A stretch of 64,000 bases of DNA. Origin: Anas platyrhynchos (lineage: Eukaryota; Chordata; Aves; Anseriformes; Anatidae). Below are positions 23,901 to 38,900 of this stretch, piece after piece; within the stretch, counting starts at the first letter, position 1; each line of letters begins with the position of its first letter. The notes under the pieces are model-generated. The model made no database searches and was not told where the DNA came from. It was given only the letters and a program-made list of their open reading frames with translations. The DNA is taken from positions 32,665,001 through 32,729,000 of the forward strand of contig NC_092587.1 of the NCBI RefSeq assembly GCF_047663525.1, in the 5' to 3' direction. The translations under genes and the position numbers were made by a program.

Positions 23901-26900
23901 TTCATAAAAAAATTACACATAAATAAGCCCAATCTTCACTATTTCAGAATTCCCATTTCTGCTACCTAACGAACCACAGTAAGTACAATGCTAGCACATT
24001 CAGACAGACCCCTTCAGAGCAATTCATTGCATGTTTGGTTTCAAACTAACAGGAAAACCTGATATAAGAGCTGGGATTCTTTGCCTTCAGGTAGAATTAG
24101 AAAATCCAAGGTTGACTGGTGTGTCTGTTTACTGCACCCTCACACAAAGAGACAATACTCAGAAGCAGCTTCACATTTCAACAGATACCACTTTCTATTT
24201 CAGTTGCTAACAATGCCTAACAAAAACATTGTATGCTAGTGCATTGCCTTTTCATTGTATTCAGAAAACAGCTTGACTCTGTTGCTATTGCTGTGCGCTG
24301 AGCTGGCTGCAATAGAAAAAAATCTGAACAATAACCCTCCAGACGCTGCTTCCAGACTATGAAACTGACACAGTTATCTACAGTGACCTGTTTTTGCCAC
24401 TTGTATCATATCACCTAAAGGGCTAATGTCAACCTGAATTTGCCTGAAATGTTCCTGTTCACTCCCTACCAGTTGTATTTTAAGATGGAAACTTACAGGG
24501 TTTTTCAGTAAATATTTACTCTGAAGAAAAATAAGCTTTGTAATAAGACATATGCAAATGTTCACTCAAGTGTCTAGTCATTTTCTACAAGCTCTATCAA
24601 ACTTCAAGCTTTGGCACAGAGAACAGGGCCATGCGTTATTTCATCACTGTAAATAATAGTTAAGTTCATCCTAAAATGCTGTTTTCAGAAATGCTTTATT
24701 TTAAAGACATCCTGAATTTGAACATTAGCATTTCCATCAAAAAAGGATACCCAAGTGTCCTGTAAATACCTTTATGAAGTGGCTATTAGTAAATCAGTGC
24801 TTTCTTTCAAATTTTGAACATATATTGTATAATTGAGCTCTGTACCTCCTCCCAAAGGTTTGTGGTATTTATCTATACTTTTTTTTTTATGTGCATTTTC
24901 TGTAACAGGTCCTGTTTGAGATATTGATGCTATTCACCTGTATAGTAAATCACTGAAAACAAGATATGAAAGTTCTCATCAATCTTGAAGCTAAATGAGT
25001 GCTCGATCTACCACTCAGCCCTATCTTTCCAGTTCAAAACCTCTTAAAATCAATGAAAGCTTTACTTTAGCTTTACATGGTGACAGAAAAAAAAAATCTA
25101 AATATCTGACCTAGAAGAGGAAGGCTAGAGTTAAAGGTAGCCCTGAAAATTATGGTGTATAAGCACCAAATAAACATGACCACTCAGGCCACCAGCTACT
25201 GAAAGTCACCTGACAATGTATGTGCCCATAATATTACATGAAACAAGGCAGCAGGGAAAATAAGAACTTGAACACAGACTTCCCTACTGTTCAAACTTAG
25301 GTAAGAGAAAATAATGGACAGCAACATTTATACTTCAAAATGAAATCAATTACTTACAACTATTTCATGCAAATATATTTACAGGTATAACTATATACAG
25401 GTAATACAGGTATAATTTTCCTGTGATCAGGAAATCATTGATCACCAGCTCACGTCACAGAGACCTGAAATATTTCTGAAAGGAGGGAAAACAAATCAAA
25501 CAACAGAGCCTTTATATCTCTTTACTTATTGTAAGTGGAATTTATATTACAGGTTAAAATTTATGAACAAAACAAGAAGCCTGGGAATGCAAACATTCCT
25601 TAAGTAATCTCCCGTTAAAAGCCACCTTGGTGTAAATTAGAATGTCCATGGCTTATCGGACAAATAATATTAACCAAATTACATGGTTAATTACATCTAA
25701 GCATTTTCATAAAACGAATGAAAACCTTCATATCCTTTATATAATGATACTTAGGTTAACAGCTTGCAGCTGATCCCACCTTCAGTTGATGAAGAAAGAT
25801 GAAAAGAGGTTACAGAGTCTTAGGTAACAATCTAATCTAAATGAAAATACATACCACTACAAAAAGATCTGGGAGAGAACCTTATATAACCTAGCACTAT
25901 ATTCTAAGAGCTTCCTTCAAGACAAAACAAGACAAACTAAAAAGGTTTGGATCATACTAGAATTAACAAATAGAAAAAAAAAAAACAAACTAAAAATAAG
26001 CAGAAAGGTAGTTTAAAAAAATGCTTTTATGAGAAAAATGTTTACAAACGTCTCATCATCAGAACCAACCTTGTTTATCTTCACAGACAAAGCTTTCCTG
26101 TTACGTTTGTCATACAAAATATTACCTGTGAGAAATAAGAAGCAAAATTTTTGATCTTAGCTTTAATATATTAGTTCTTAATTGCTTGTCAAAATCATTA
26201 ATGAAATGAGATGGTAATTAAAATGTATCTGAAGTTTATTTACAATGTGTTTACACAAATTCAGTAAAATTAAAATATATGCACCTTCACAATAACTTTT
26301 TATAACATCAACCAGTTTTTAACCTCTTGCTTAACTTCAGGAGTTATGAACACACTCAGAACACAATACCCCCCCCCCCCAATCAACCCTCTCAAACTGT
26401 TCCCCTAAAAATACTGCCAAGTGCTTCTTCTTCCTGAACCATCAGCAAAATCTCCTGTTTCTTTGCTTATCATTAGCTGTGCATTAACTATCTGTCACAG
26501 AAAATGATTCACGCTGAAACCAAATCCAATTCACTTGTGACTGAAGCTGAAGAGGTAGTCTTGCCAGTAAAATGTGTATAGCAATGCCAAGTATTGCAAC
26601 TTTATTCTCTTAAGCTCCAAGCTTCTATTCTTTGGCATTTGGTTTACAAATGCAAATGTGAACAATAATACAAAAAATTAGCCCATCAAGAAAAGTACTT
26701 CTAGAGTTCCCTAATAAAAAGCAGCTTTTCCAGCAAATGGAGAAAAAATAATGACTTACTGTATTTTTTCTTCACAACTTTGCTCAATTTTGCTGTTAAA
26801 GGCCCTCTGTTTGGACATAGAGCTCTTCTGTGAGATTAACAAAAGATATTTCAAAAGCAGCAACATTTATGGGCATACCTAAATTATGAGTATATACACC

Positions 26901-29900
26901 CAAACAAAAACAGTTCCTGTTTCAAGGAAGTTTTACTGTTTTACTTTACGCTCATAAACCAACATTCTGACTGCTATTAAAACCTGAACTTGTATCCAGT
27001 ATATCATCTTCCATGACTTAAATGCCTCGAAAAGCTTTAGGATGAAAAGAATCTATGTACACAACAGAAGTTAATTTCCTGTATTAAATCTGAATGCTTA
27101 ATTTTGCTTTATTTCATGGCAACTTGTGATATGTGTCACAAACTGCTTACATAAACATTAAAAGAATACTGAAGTCAACGGTGATTCAGAGAGTTGCAAA
27201 GATCAATCTTATTTATTTTCTAATAATAGCCAAAAAATGGTAATTTACTTCCAAGTTATCTTTTCTGTAGTGAAGTGTGATTCAAATTTAACCTCAAGGA
27301 CACTGCATACATCATATACACAATTAAATGCTGGCTTAAGGTTATCACTATTAGTGAAATTTATCTGTGTAATCCCAAACTATTCTATACAGTACAAATG
27401 TGACAACAAAATCTTTCAAAACATGAATGGCATTTCCATACTTCCATCTCAAACTCACTAGACTGAAAGCTGTAGTTGATTACAGCTGTTTTATACTAAA
27501 ACTTCGAATACCACCATGGTTTATTGTAACATGCAAGAAAAAAAGCAGTTGTCCCTTTAGATAATTGAAGACTGGTATTACTAAACCATGTCCTAGCCAC
27601 AAACATATTAATAAAAATTAGTAAGAAATTTGTCAGATGTGCTTGATAAAAATGCTACTTCCAGGTCTGAATGCAATAAATATGTTGCTCCTTACTTCTG
27701 GTTTGCCAGAATATTTGTTGGAAATAAATAGATCAGTAAACTTTATTAAAAAAATACAGGCTATAACATTTATAAGATTTTAACATATTTTGGATATTCC
27801 AAACTAGAATGTTTTACATTAAGTGCACTACCAACCTCAGGAAACTTCTTATCTTTGTATGGCTATATTTTTCCTTATTGCAGGCACAGTTTTCCTCTTC
27901 TTTTTTCCTTTGCTGTTGTTTTACCTGAACCTGAATTGAAAAATAAAGTCGATCCAGTCTAGAATCTCAATAAACATGGGCTTTGAATACAAAGTCTTTT
28001 AAGGTCTACAGAAAAATAAGCTCAAGCAGAAGGACTTGAAACTCTCAAATCATAGATTTGTTAATTTCTCAATGCACAGATTTCATAAAAAAAAAAAAAA
28101 AAGAACAAAAACAAAACACACCTTGATACCTATATTGACTGTGCCAGAGATGCACATTAATTCCACAACTCCAAAACTCCCTGACCATTCAGCCTGTCAT
28201 GGCAAGTATCTCAAAGCTATGCATTTTCTTTGATAGTTTGGTAACTGAAAAATTTTAAACTAAGTTGGTTGACCTGAATACCTGAAGGTCAGCTTTGGAA
28301 AATGCTGAACTTACATTCAACTTCAAATGCTTCCTCATCATAAAAGCAAACAAACAAAAAAAAACACCACCAACAAATAATTATCCTCTAAAATAATGCA
28401 AGTTATGGATTTCATATAACATTCCCCCTCCAATTTTCAAAATTCTGAGAACATAGAACAATCTTTATTACATACTATGAAGTTGCTTTAGTAATTACAC
28501 TTTCATTAGACATTTTGTATTTCCTTATTCTAGAATCTTGACTTTATATGCAATTTCTGAAGCTATTAGCGCTGTAATTATGAATTCAGTGGCTATCACA
28601 GTGGATAAGCTGTCTATGTGCTGATATTGCCCCTGTGCCAATGTTTCTCTATCCCTACAGCCCCTTTTGACATCATGACCCTTGTTCTTTGTCTACTTTT
28701 TATAGTGTACTTCTGCAAACTAAGAACCCTTCAAACGAAGTTTTGATATGGCCTTGGAACTTCCAAATTAAACCCTTAATTTATCTGGTTTCAGCTGCTT
28801 CTGTGATTCTTTAGAGCAGAATATACTATTTTTGGTTTTCCCTGAGAAGGAAATACCTGTGGCTGCCAGTTTGGTTGCTCTGCAGCTGACTACCTGGGGC
28901 TTCTTGTTCTGGAAGAACAAGAAATGGCTAGAGGGAGCCAGTTTGCTAAACACAGCAAAATTCAAAGCCAGCAGCTTAGGAATTACTTATAACCACAACT
29001 TTGCCACAGAGTCCCAGAGCTGAGCAGAGAAATATTAGCATTTTTCTATATGTATTTTCAAGATCATCTATCATAATTAAGTTTTATTTTCCTAATCAAT
29101 AACCTGCTCTCCACAGCAGTGTTATTCAGAAGAACTGAAAGATGAAAAGATTCAGAAATTTACATTCACCAAGGCTTAGCATTAATTGTTTTCTCTTGTT
29201 TTAACTAGTTTTTCTTCTATGAATTGAAGACTATGGATGTACAAGATTGCATAGTAATTAGTCCAGCAATTACTTAAAAAATCTAGTTAAAAAAAATACT
29301 TTGAGACCAATTACTAAACTTCTATTCCTGGATATATCAGGAATGCTCAAAGATACTATATATGATTAATAGCAAAATTATTATTCCTGTATCACTATTA
29401 CTTCTTGTTACTATTATTATTATACTGTAACTTTTATACAGTATTGCATACGTTCTGTTTGAAAAAAAACAATTAAGAATAATTCCTAGCTTCAAATATA
29501 TAATACAAACGTTGAAGCTACTATTATTTTACTAGGAAACCTTATTAAACACAGACATATGAGTAAAATCTTGCAGCATATTTTCTTGAATAGCATATAA
29601 GATAAGTCTAAAACTTACCTTTATCTGATCTTCTAACGCATTAAGCCTACATACTGCTTGAAATGGTCTGCGATCAATAGGACACGAAGCCTGTGTCTGA
29701 AAAATGATTTTTCCTATTACAAAATTTATAGTAAACTGTGAAAAACCTTAATTTTCTGTACTTTCATTCAATATTATAGTAGCTTACAGAAATACAGAAG
29801 TTCACAACTTGTTCACATTAAGAATGTATTTGCACAAGCTACCCATACAATCCAGTATTTTGCTTCATATAAGTAGATTTCTCCTTTTGGGAAAACTCAA

Positions 29901-32900
29901 AAGGAAACAAGAATGTAATTGAGAATTGCATTAAAAAAAAATCATTTAACGTGAAGGTTACATGAAATATTTTACATGAAGGCTTGTATTTTTTTTTAAT
30001 CCCTGTTAAGTAGTTCTGGTTTTATATCAACACACAAACATTTATTTCTTAAAGTCAAACAAACAAAATAGTAGCACAGTATCAAAAAAAAAAAAAGAAC
30101 AGTTCCTTGGCATAGGTGAGGACAGATGCTGTATGAGCGGTTTTTTCACTTCTCCATTTCAGAGTTCTGACAACTGTGGTGGAACTCACTGGCTCATCTC
30201 AACGTCTCAGCTACTAACCTTTTAAATTCACCAATGTCTTTTTTGACAGAAATCAAACATGGGACTCCCTACAAGTCAGTACTGTTTTAATCCCTGCTCC
30301 AACTTCTCAATCTTCCTTCCTCTCTGCCACCAACGTATTGTTTTCACAATTCTCTGCTACCTACTAGCAGGTAAAAGAAAAGTCTTCTCATATTTAGCCT
30401 TTGACTTCTACTACACTGCAGCTCTTCCGGTATCAACCCAAAAACATCAACACAGCCAGTTTCCAAATACTGCCAAAATTCCCAGTGCACTGCTTTTCTG
30501 TTGCGCGTTGCCAGAAAACATTCTGGCATTTTTGCTGTATGCAGCTTCAACAAATAATTACATTTTTTCTGCTTACCAGCTTCTCCCTCAAGTCTAACAA
30601 ACAGAAGTGTAAACTGACACTCTATTATTAACAAGTAATAGCATTGGCAGCAACATAATACCAAAAAAACACAAACAAACCAACAACCCACCCACCAACC
30701 AACCACCCAAAAACCCACAAGAAGGGAGGCAAAACAGCAGAAAGAACCCAAGCTGAACCCAGAGTTCCCTCCCACCCCCTTCCTTTTAAAAATCGCAGAA
30801 CTGTGCAGATCAACAGCCAACACAGTAACACCTTCCCTTCGCTGACACATCTGTTTGAATATATACACCTCTCTTCTTTGCAGTCAGCAGAGCGAATAAC
30901 CTCCCACATTTAAGACAGTGGAAGTTGTACAAAGCACTTTGCAACAGAACAGAATCGAAGGTCATCTTACCCTATAGTCTGATGGAAATACAGATTTACC
31001 CACCCCCCCTTTTTTTTTTTTAATGTATATCTAGCCACTCAAATGCCCACTCATTTAAGCTGCACTACATCAGAATACACAAACACAGAAAAATAAAACA
31101 TTAACAACCACAGAAAAAGGAAGCTTCAAGTGAAGCTCTTATCCAGCAGGATGATGGAATCAGCTTTCAGAGAACTCCACAGGGAACTAGATGCTAGTTT
31201 TTGCTGCTATACAATTACTTATTCATTTTAATTCCATAAACGTCTGTTGGTCCCGTCCCCCCCCTTCACTTCAATGGTTCAGTTTAGAAGTCTTTAAAAA
31301 AAAAAAAAAACAACACACAATAGACACAAAAAAACACAACACCAAAACCCCACACCCAGCTTTTAATTCACTCACTGAACAAAAACCAGTATATGAAGTG
31401 TATTATTTCTGCACTTAAGACAACTGTCAGGGAATTAGGTTTTTTATTTATGCAAGCAGGATGTAGTGTTAGAATTGCATGAACAGCTATGAAAAATTTG
31501 TATATGAACTCTGCCCTAAAATTCAATGATGAACTTAATTCTTGTTTTTTCATTAGGACTTTGTTTTTGTTGATTCTGTTCCCTTCTCAATTTCAGAGTG
31601 CCCAACCTTCTCATTCATCTACTCAGTCCCCAAACCTTCAGCCTTCAGTTGAAATCAGAAGCTTCAGGAACAAGAAACAGAGCAGAGCTGTACTGATTTA
31701 TAAACCAAGAACAGCAGGACTTGCAGGAACAAGTTGTTGAACAGTAAAGGTAGAGGCATTACCCCTCCTTTTGAAGCTGTAGTATTTTACCTCAACTAAA
31801 AGCTTAGCCCTAGTGGAGGATTTTTGTTCCCTGAGGTGTCATGGCCTGTGTTAAAATAAGCCTGTTGGGCAATTAAGCCAGTTCCCTAGAGGCTCAGATT
31901 ACTTAGACAGCTGTTGTCCTACAGTCAACACACAGCTACCCACAGCAACGTAGCAAGGTGTTGTTCAACTGCCGCATTTGATGCTATGAAATGCACTGCA
32001 ACTGCTGAACCAGCTGCAAACTTCCAGGTAAGTACTTCAATTTGCAGATACATCAAACTGTCAAAGACAGGAGGAAGCATAATTTACCTAGTAATTCTCA
32101 CTCCCATTTCAGGATTTAGCTTAACCGAAAGCTAAGCTTTTCCAAGACAATTTGTTTCTACATTAAATTTACACATGAATGTTATGCTCCCAAATTTAAA
32201 TCCAGTTTTTATTCATAGCAGTGACATATCATAGAATACTAAGTGTTACTAACAGCAATTCGAGCGACAAGCATTTGACTTCATTAGGAAAATATTCACA
32301 TTGACATGTCCAGTTCATCTGAAAAAGCATTTAACAATTACATACAGTTATACATGGCAAGAAGAGGGGAAAACAATCTAGAAGAATCAAAAGCTACAGC
32401 TAGGTTAAGGTATGTTTCTACTCCTACTAAGTTACTTTCCATAGCTCTAGCATTATCCCTTAGTTTGTAACAAATCTCAGGAGAAATTCTAGTGAAGACA
32501 GGCAGTCTCATGTGCATCCCTGCCCCATGATCTCTGCCATAGTACAATTGCTGGGGACCCTTGAGGACAGCTAGAGGTTATTTTGTCTATACTATACTAC
32601 ATCTAAACAAAGTAGAAATGGAAGAAAATTCCCCTGCCTCTTTTCCCAACTGGGAGACTGAATTTGGAAGGAGTGGGAGTAAAAAAAAGCTGTCTACAAT
32701 TCTACAATAAAGACACATGAAGCGTGGTGGCCTTCTACTCATCTCTTTCATCTTTTTCAAGGAGATGGTTCAGTAACCAAAGAAGGTGTCTTCTTTCATT
32801 CAAGGCAAATGAACAGGTTCTCTCTGCTGAAGCTTTATCCGGAAAACATTGTAAGCAATACTAAATGTACACTGTCCTTTTGGGAAAAAGGTTATTTAAA

Positions 32901-35900
32901 ACAAGAAAAAGTTCACACAGCAGCTATCACTTTTATTGTGCATAAGAGGGCATGCATGTGTCACAGCCTGACAAGAATTACAGCTCCATACAACATCTTC
33001 ATTTAACATAGCTATCTAAAAATCAGAACAAAAACCAGAACATCAGATCATTTAATATAACGATCACAATAATTAGAACTCTGCGGCTGATATTTGAGTG
33101 GTTTTTCTTTTCTTCTCAATACCACCTTTCTTGGAGAGTAAGTACATGGAATCGCTATTTTTAGGTCTATTTGAAATAAAATAATAAAACCAAAACAAAC
33201 CCACAAGATAAACACTAAGTTTTTGTAGTTGTGCTTGACAAAAGCTATTTCTAACAAAAGAAGCTGGTTTATTTTTTCTAGAAATAAAATAGCTGGATAA
33301 TAAAGATAGAGAGCACATGAGAACAGATTTTAGACTTAATATGTAATCAACAAACTAATTAGTTAGAATTTGAACAACTGTTTCCTCTCTACCTACAACA
33401 TTCAGATTAGGTAGCTTTCACTTCTTATCCAAAATAGCCATCTGTTGCTTCTATATCTCATAAAGCATTGGCATGTTCTATTGAAATTGTGTCTGTCTTT
33501 AGGAAAGGATGAAATAATTTATTACCTGTAAGGATTTATGAAATTATGCTAAAGGAAGCTACTTTGTGTCACTGTACTTCTCTTGATACCATTTTGTTGG
33601 GAAAACTTGGACCCAAGCTCAAAAACATTCACACTGAGTTTTACTCCCTAAGACAGATTTGTAAGCTGTTGCATGAATGCACTTCACCTGATAAATACGG
33701 CAAGAAAAGATAAATATGGCACAGAATATGTAATTTGAGAAAACGTATCTGGACTCTAGATTTTCTAAAAGACTTTGATTAAAACAGCTCTCCTGTGCAG
33801 CAGTTCTCAGATGCATTGCCTATGTATGCATTACCTTCATCAAGAAGATTTTATTTTTGTATTTCAGTTTTTAAGTTCAGGGTTTCTTTGAACACCTTGC
33901 ATACTTGGTTCATGAATGTAACCCTAATTCAGCCCGCAGTGCTTTTTATTGCAGCAGATCACTGTGGAACTTGTTGCAACATAAGCTACTTCCTTCCTCT
34001 ATCCTTTAGGACAAAAGAAAAACAGATCAAAAAGAATAATACAAGTTAAGAATTCCAGTTACCATACCAAACTTTGTACCCACAGAGAAAATATACATAT
34101 GCAGTATATTCTACACAGTCAATGATCCAAGCTTTACTCTAGCACAAAGGTAATGACTGCTGTAAGATCAGAACATTTACTAGAAACGTAATGCAAGGCA
34201 GCTCTTTGTGCCAGTTGCTTAGTTTTATTAAGTCAGTCCCTGGTACTACACAGGGCCTGCCTGAATGTGCCTCAATGCTTCGGAGAATTTACAGTAAAAC
34301 TTACTCCCCTTCCAAATCCTCCCGATGAGGAAAAATGAATGAGGGAGGCCAAGTACAAAGATTAAGAGAGACGTGTTTAGCAGGGAAGGGTCATTAAAAT
34401 CAAAGTTATTGTGCAAGAGATGTTGATGAAACAGACAGTGTGCTCAATCTTTTCTTCAGCACTCTTCCTCTTGTGATGGTTCATAAGAGGAAATACTAGA
34501 AGAACAAAGAGAGTTCTCTGGTGTATTTATTGGCACTCAAAAACAGAAGGGAAGTTAAGAAGTTAAAATGCCTGCAGTACAGAAGAATAAGTGTTTTATC
34601 TCCTCTAAGTTAAGATTGTCATTTTTGATGACAAAATAGTTTTCCTCTAATGAATACAGACAAAACGTTTGCTGCTGGAGCAGCTGCCTTAGCTGAGGTT
34701 TTTAGGCTACTCTTCGTATCTGCTTCTCATAAAAAAGTCAACCTCTTAAGCTTTACTTAAATGCTTTCAGACCTGCTAGTAACAAGCTAGAACAGGTGTG
34801 CCTCCCAGTTCAAACATGAAATACAAGCTTACCATGTATAGTTTTGACCTGTTACATGAGAAACACATGTAACTACTTCCCTTGATACAACACTGCAGTA
34901 CTGAAGGTGTTTGAAGATGCCAGAGCAATTTTTACACCCAGCAATGGCCAAAGCTCCCTCTTCATTCTGCCCACACAGCAATGTTATGCACGTGTTCCTT
35001 ATATTGAAGGTAGCCCTTCTGCTTGCCTTCAGCACTCTCACTGAAGGCTGTGCCCAACAGCCTTAGCTCCAGATTTAGACATAAATGTTCCTCACCATTT
35101 GTGATCTTCTAACACCCCTTCCTGAAATACAAAGTCTCAAGCATGGAAGGCCACATTATGAAGTACACGATGTCAGTTTACAGAGGCGGATGGATGACAG
35201 GTAGCACAGGATGAATCCCATTCATGCTGATCTCACCGAAACCATTCCCTGTCCTTTCACCTGCCCAGGAGTTCTTGGGAGAGCACAGGTTAGCATGGCC
35301 AAAGGCACACAAGATGACAGTCTAATAGCACAGGACAGCTTAATAGTATAGGCAACAGGAACCTACTGCACAGCAATACTCTCAGGTGCCACAATTAGCT
35401 ACAGTAAAAATAGCTATGGAGGACAGAACAGTTCAGGCAACATTTTAAAACAAGAAAGTTCATTTGAAGACTAGCTTCTTAGTGGGGATTTTAATCTTCC
35501 CTTCATTTCTTCTTTAGAAAGTGGACACCTTTTCTCAAAAGGAAGAAAATACAGCACTAACTCAACTGTAATGCTACTAAAATCAGCAGACACTCACTTA
35601 AAAGCCACACATATATATCTTTTTACAAAAGATCTTCAGAGTGCTGTTGCTGCTGGTTGCATAAAGAAAACCTGTGGGTACAGGACACCTCCCTGTAATA
35701 GTAATACTGGAAGTCTTCCATTGCTAGAGAAGGGAGCAAAACGTCAAACACATTTACCATCTACCTAAACTACCCAGGTTTTAATTAGGACATACACAGT
35801 TACACATAAGAGCTATAAAGTCTCAGAAAACCAGTGATTTTGCACAAGTTAAAAACAGAAATTTAGATAAATGGTTGATCCTGTTATATTTTGAATTGTG

Positions 35901-38900
35901 GATGCAACACGGGATAGAAGAAATGCCCAACTTGAACACAGATTGCTGGCAAAGCCTCTGAGTATATGAAGCACAACTGTAGTTATGCAACACAGCTCAT
36001 CATGGAATGTAAACACTAAGCAAAATCTTTAAAAATAAAACATCGAGACTCTTATCCTCGGTTTTAATATACTCCGACACCTACAGAAACAGGAAACTGT
36101 TTTAAAAACCAATTTATTTATACCAAAGAAAGAATGCTTGAACAACAACACTTACTTACTAAATACTAACAGTGGACACAAAAAATACATGGCACTAGCA
36201 TGCTTTATATGGCCATGTGTTTATAATGTTTCTATCAGTCCAAGCTGTAAAACTTCATCTGTTTCTCAGAGCTGAAGCCTCTTAATGACTTAGACAGCTT
36301 TCAAAACAATAAAAAAAATAATTAAACTATGAGATTAGGCAATAGTTTCATGCACTGAGCAAGTCCAGCCATAGAGCATCCTCTAAAAGATGGGTGATTT
36401 TACCCATCAGATCTCACTAATGGAAAGACGCAGTATAAGTCTTAAGTAGCTTTAAAAACAACCCCCCATTATTTTTTATATTTAGTTCACTTGTAAACTC
36501 TTAAGAGCAGGATTTATTTTATTCTATTTGTATAGTGTTTCATGCCAAAATAAATTTGACATGACAAAATTTTTTTTTGTCAAAAGAGTTTGCAAGTGAA
36601 TGATATGAAAAAGTTTTCCTTTCTTCTTTGGGCTTAAAAGCATCTGTTAGACAATGTGAACAAGTTTAAATCCAGCAGCAAAGCCTTCAGTCTACTGTAC
36701 TGCTTCACTTCCCTGTGCACGTTACTGTTTATTGCCTTTCAGCTGCCATAATAACAATCAGCTAAGCAAGTTAGGATAAAGTAAAGGATGAGAATTTCTC
36801 GTTCACTGCTAAATAAAAGCATCATAATCATTTGCAGAACAGAAAATCTGGCAATAGGCAATTTAGTTAATTATCTGTTTTGTAAATATAAATTAAGTTT
36901 CATCTGATAGCTTTTATAACTTTCTGAAGATTTTATGTGGGCTTCAGAGAAATGATTTTTCTTACTGTGTATCTTCAGTAATAAAAGAACACAAAAATCA
37001 AGGTTAAAAACAAAAAAGTACATAAGTGTATTGTATATGTACATACGCACACACAAGTGATAGCAACCTCCTCAAGGAAATACTGAAACCAAAATAACAA
37101 CTTCAAAAGAAACTTATAAAGAAACCACGTAGCAATCTCTCCTATTGATTCTATAATAAATAACCTATTCAAGTGCACAGAAGCAGGACAAAAACCAGCA
37201 CCTCATTAGAGCAAGTGTTGCGTCCCCCACCACAATATAGCATAAAGTAATTCTAATTTGGTGCTTTATATTGACAATTGAAACTGCTACAGGAAAGTTA
37301 AAGATCCTAAAGACTTGATGCAATGACTACAGGACGTGTGAAGAGAGATTAAACAGAACAATAAATAATAATTAGTTCAACAAGTCATTCTCCTTTAAAG
37401 CTCTAGCACTATCTACAAAGGTATGACTATTATGGGATATGGGTCAATCACTATAATTAAAAAACCCAAGGTTTTATCAGGCTCGCTTTGTAAACTAACA
37501 TGAAAACCAATTGGTCTCAGTCCTATGAGTTCACAGGTGAGAAACAGCATAGAGGGTAAGTAAGATTAAGTTAATGGTACTGCAGTATTATGACATGTCT
37601 GTAATACTGTCTGATGTTCTGAACAACCATCACCATTTTTTACTGATCCCTGAACTCTAGTAGCCATTAAAAAGGCAGGATGGTCGGTGAAAGAAAACAC
37701 AAAGTACTTCATTACACTAAGGAGAAGGTTTCACATGATCTACATATAAAAGTGCTTCAATGACCAGTTTATATCAAGTCAGAATGTGTAACCTATTTTC
37801 TAATGCTTAGTAAAAGAAAAACACACTTTGGTTCTCAGTCTTACCTCAGCCCATTTAAGAATACAAGTCATGCAGAAGGTATGACTGCAGCTCTCAGGAA
37901 CACCGATCTCCTGTTCTAGAAGGCCGTTCAGACAGATGGGGCACATGCTACCATCATACAATGAAGTAGAACAGGAACAGCTTTCTTCCTTTTCTTCACC
38001 TGGTATTATGAACATTGACATTTAGAATTTCTGACAGTTTTTGAAACAAAGTCCTCGTAGATTTGAATGATAAGGCAATAAAATATATTTTTCTGTAGTT
38101 AGAAGCATATTAATTAAGTTTTCAGGTCCAAGACAGTCAAGACACTGGCCAGAGGAATAGTTCCAAGCATATACTTCAGGTGAAAAATACTGTGCAACAT
38201 ATTCCACAGAACATTGTCTCACGATTCACTGTTTAAGGAAATCTAGCTCCAGTGTTATTGGTGTCTATTAGCTCTAGTGTTAAATATGGAAGCATCACGT
38301 AGTATTTCCTACTGCCCAAGGAGTCATTTACTCATTGCTCTTCTGAAATCATAATTCTACTCTCTCCATGCAGTGATTAGCCCAGCATATCCTATACTCA
38401 TTATCTTCACATATACATAGTCTACTTTTATTCTAGTTTTCCAGTCTCAGAACTATTTTAATCTGACCATGCTCAAATATTTACCTAATCAAGTACATTT
38501 AACAAAATTGGGAGCATTTTTGCATAATGAAAACGGGTCCCAATTTAAACAGAAAGAGGTGAGCTTTCCTTCAATGAATTTTACTTCAATTATTTTTCTG
38601 AATAGCAATTGCCATTTCCATTTTTGTTCTGCTAGTAGAAGTCAGCAAGTGAAAAACAGAATTCATGGGAAAGTATACAGGGACTCCACAGGACAAAAAA
38701 AAATATTATGATGAGACAGCAGTTATGTTTACACAACTTCTTTCAAAACAAACAGTATGCTAATTGAGAGAACAAATGTAAAATCTGACCTTTCACAGCT
38801 CAAACCCGAATAATATACTTGAACATTTTTAGACACAGACTTTACCTTCCATGCCTTCATGCTTCTGACCCTCTGTGTCTTGAATACACTGCTTTCTGTT

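Noticed and set aside
27836..27924. Alternative acceptor six bases inside SCAF11 exon 6 (GTTCAG|GTAAAA)
   Set aside because: It would delete Val-Gln that are kept in the human protein, and the upstream CAG has the better pyrimidine tract; kept only as a possible minor variant.
30344..30868. 174-codon minus-strand open frame in intron 4
   Set aside because: Reads through a GTTGG/GGTGG simple repeat and has hydrophobic/Trp-rich nonsense composition; no similarity recognised.
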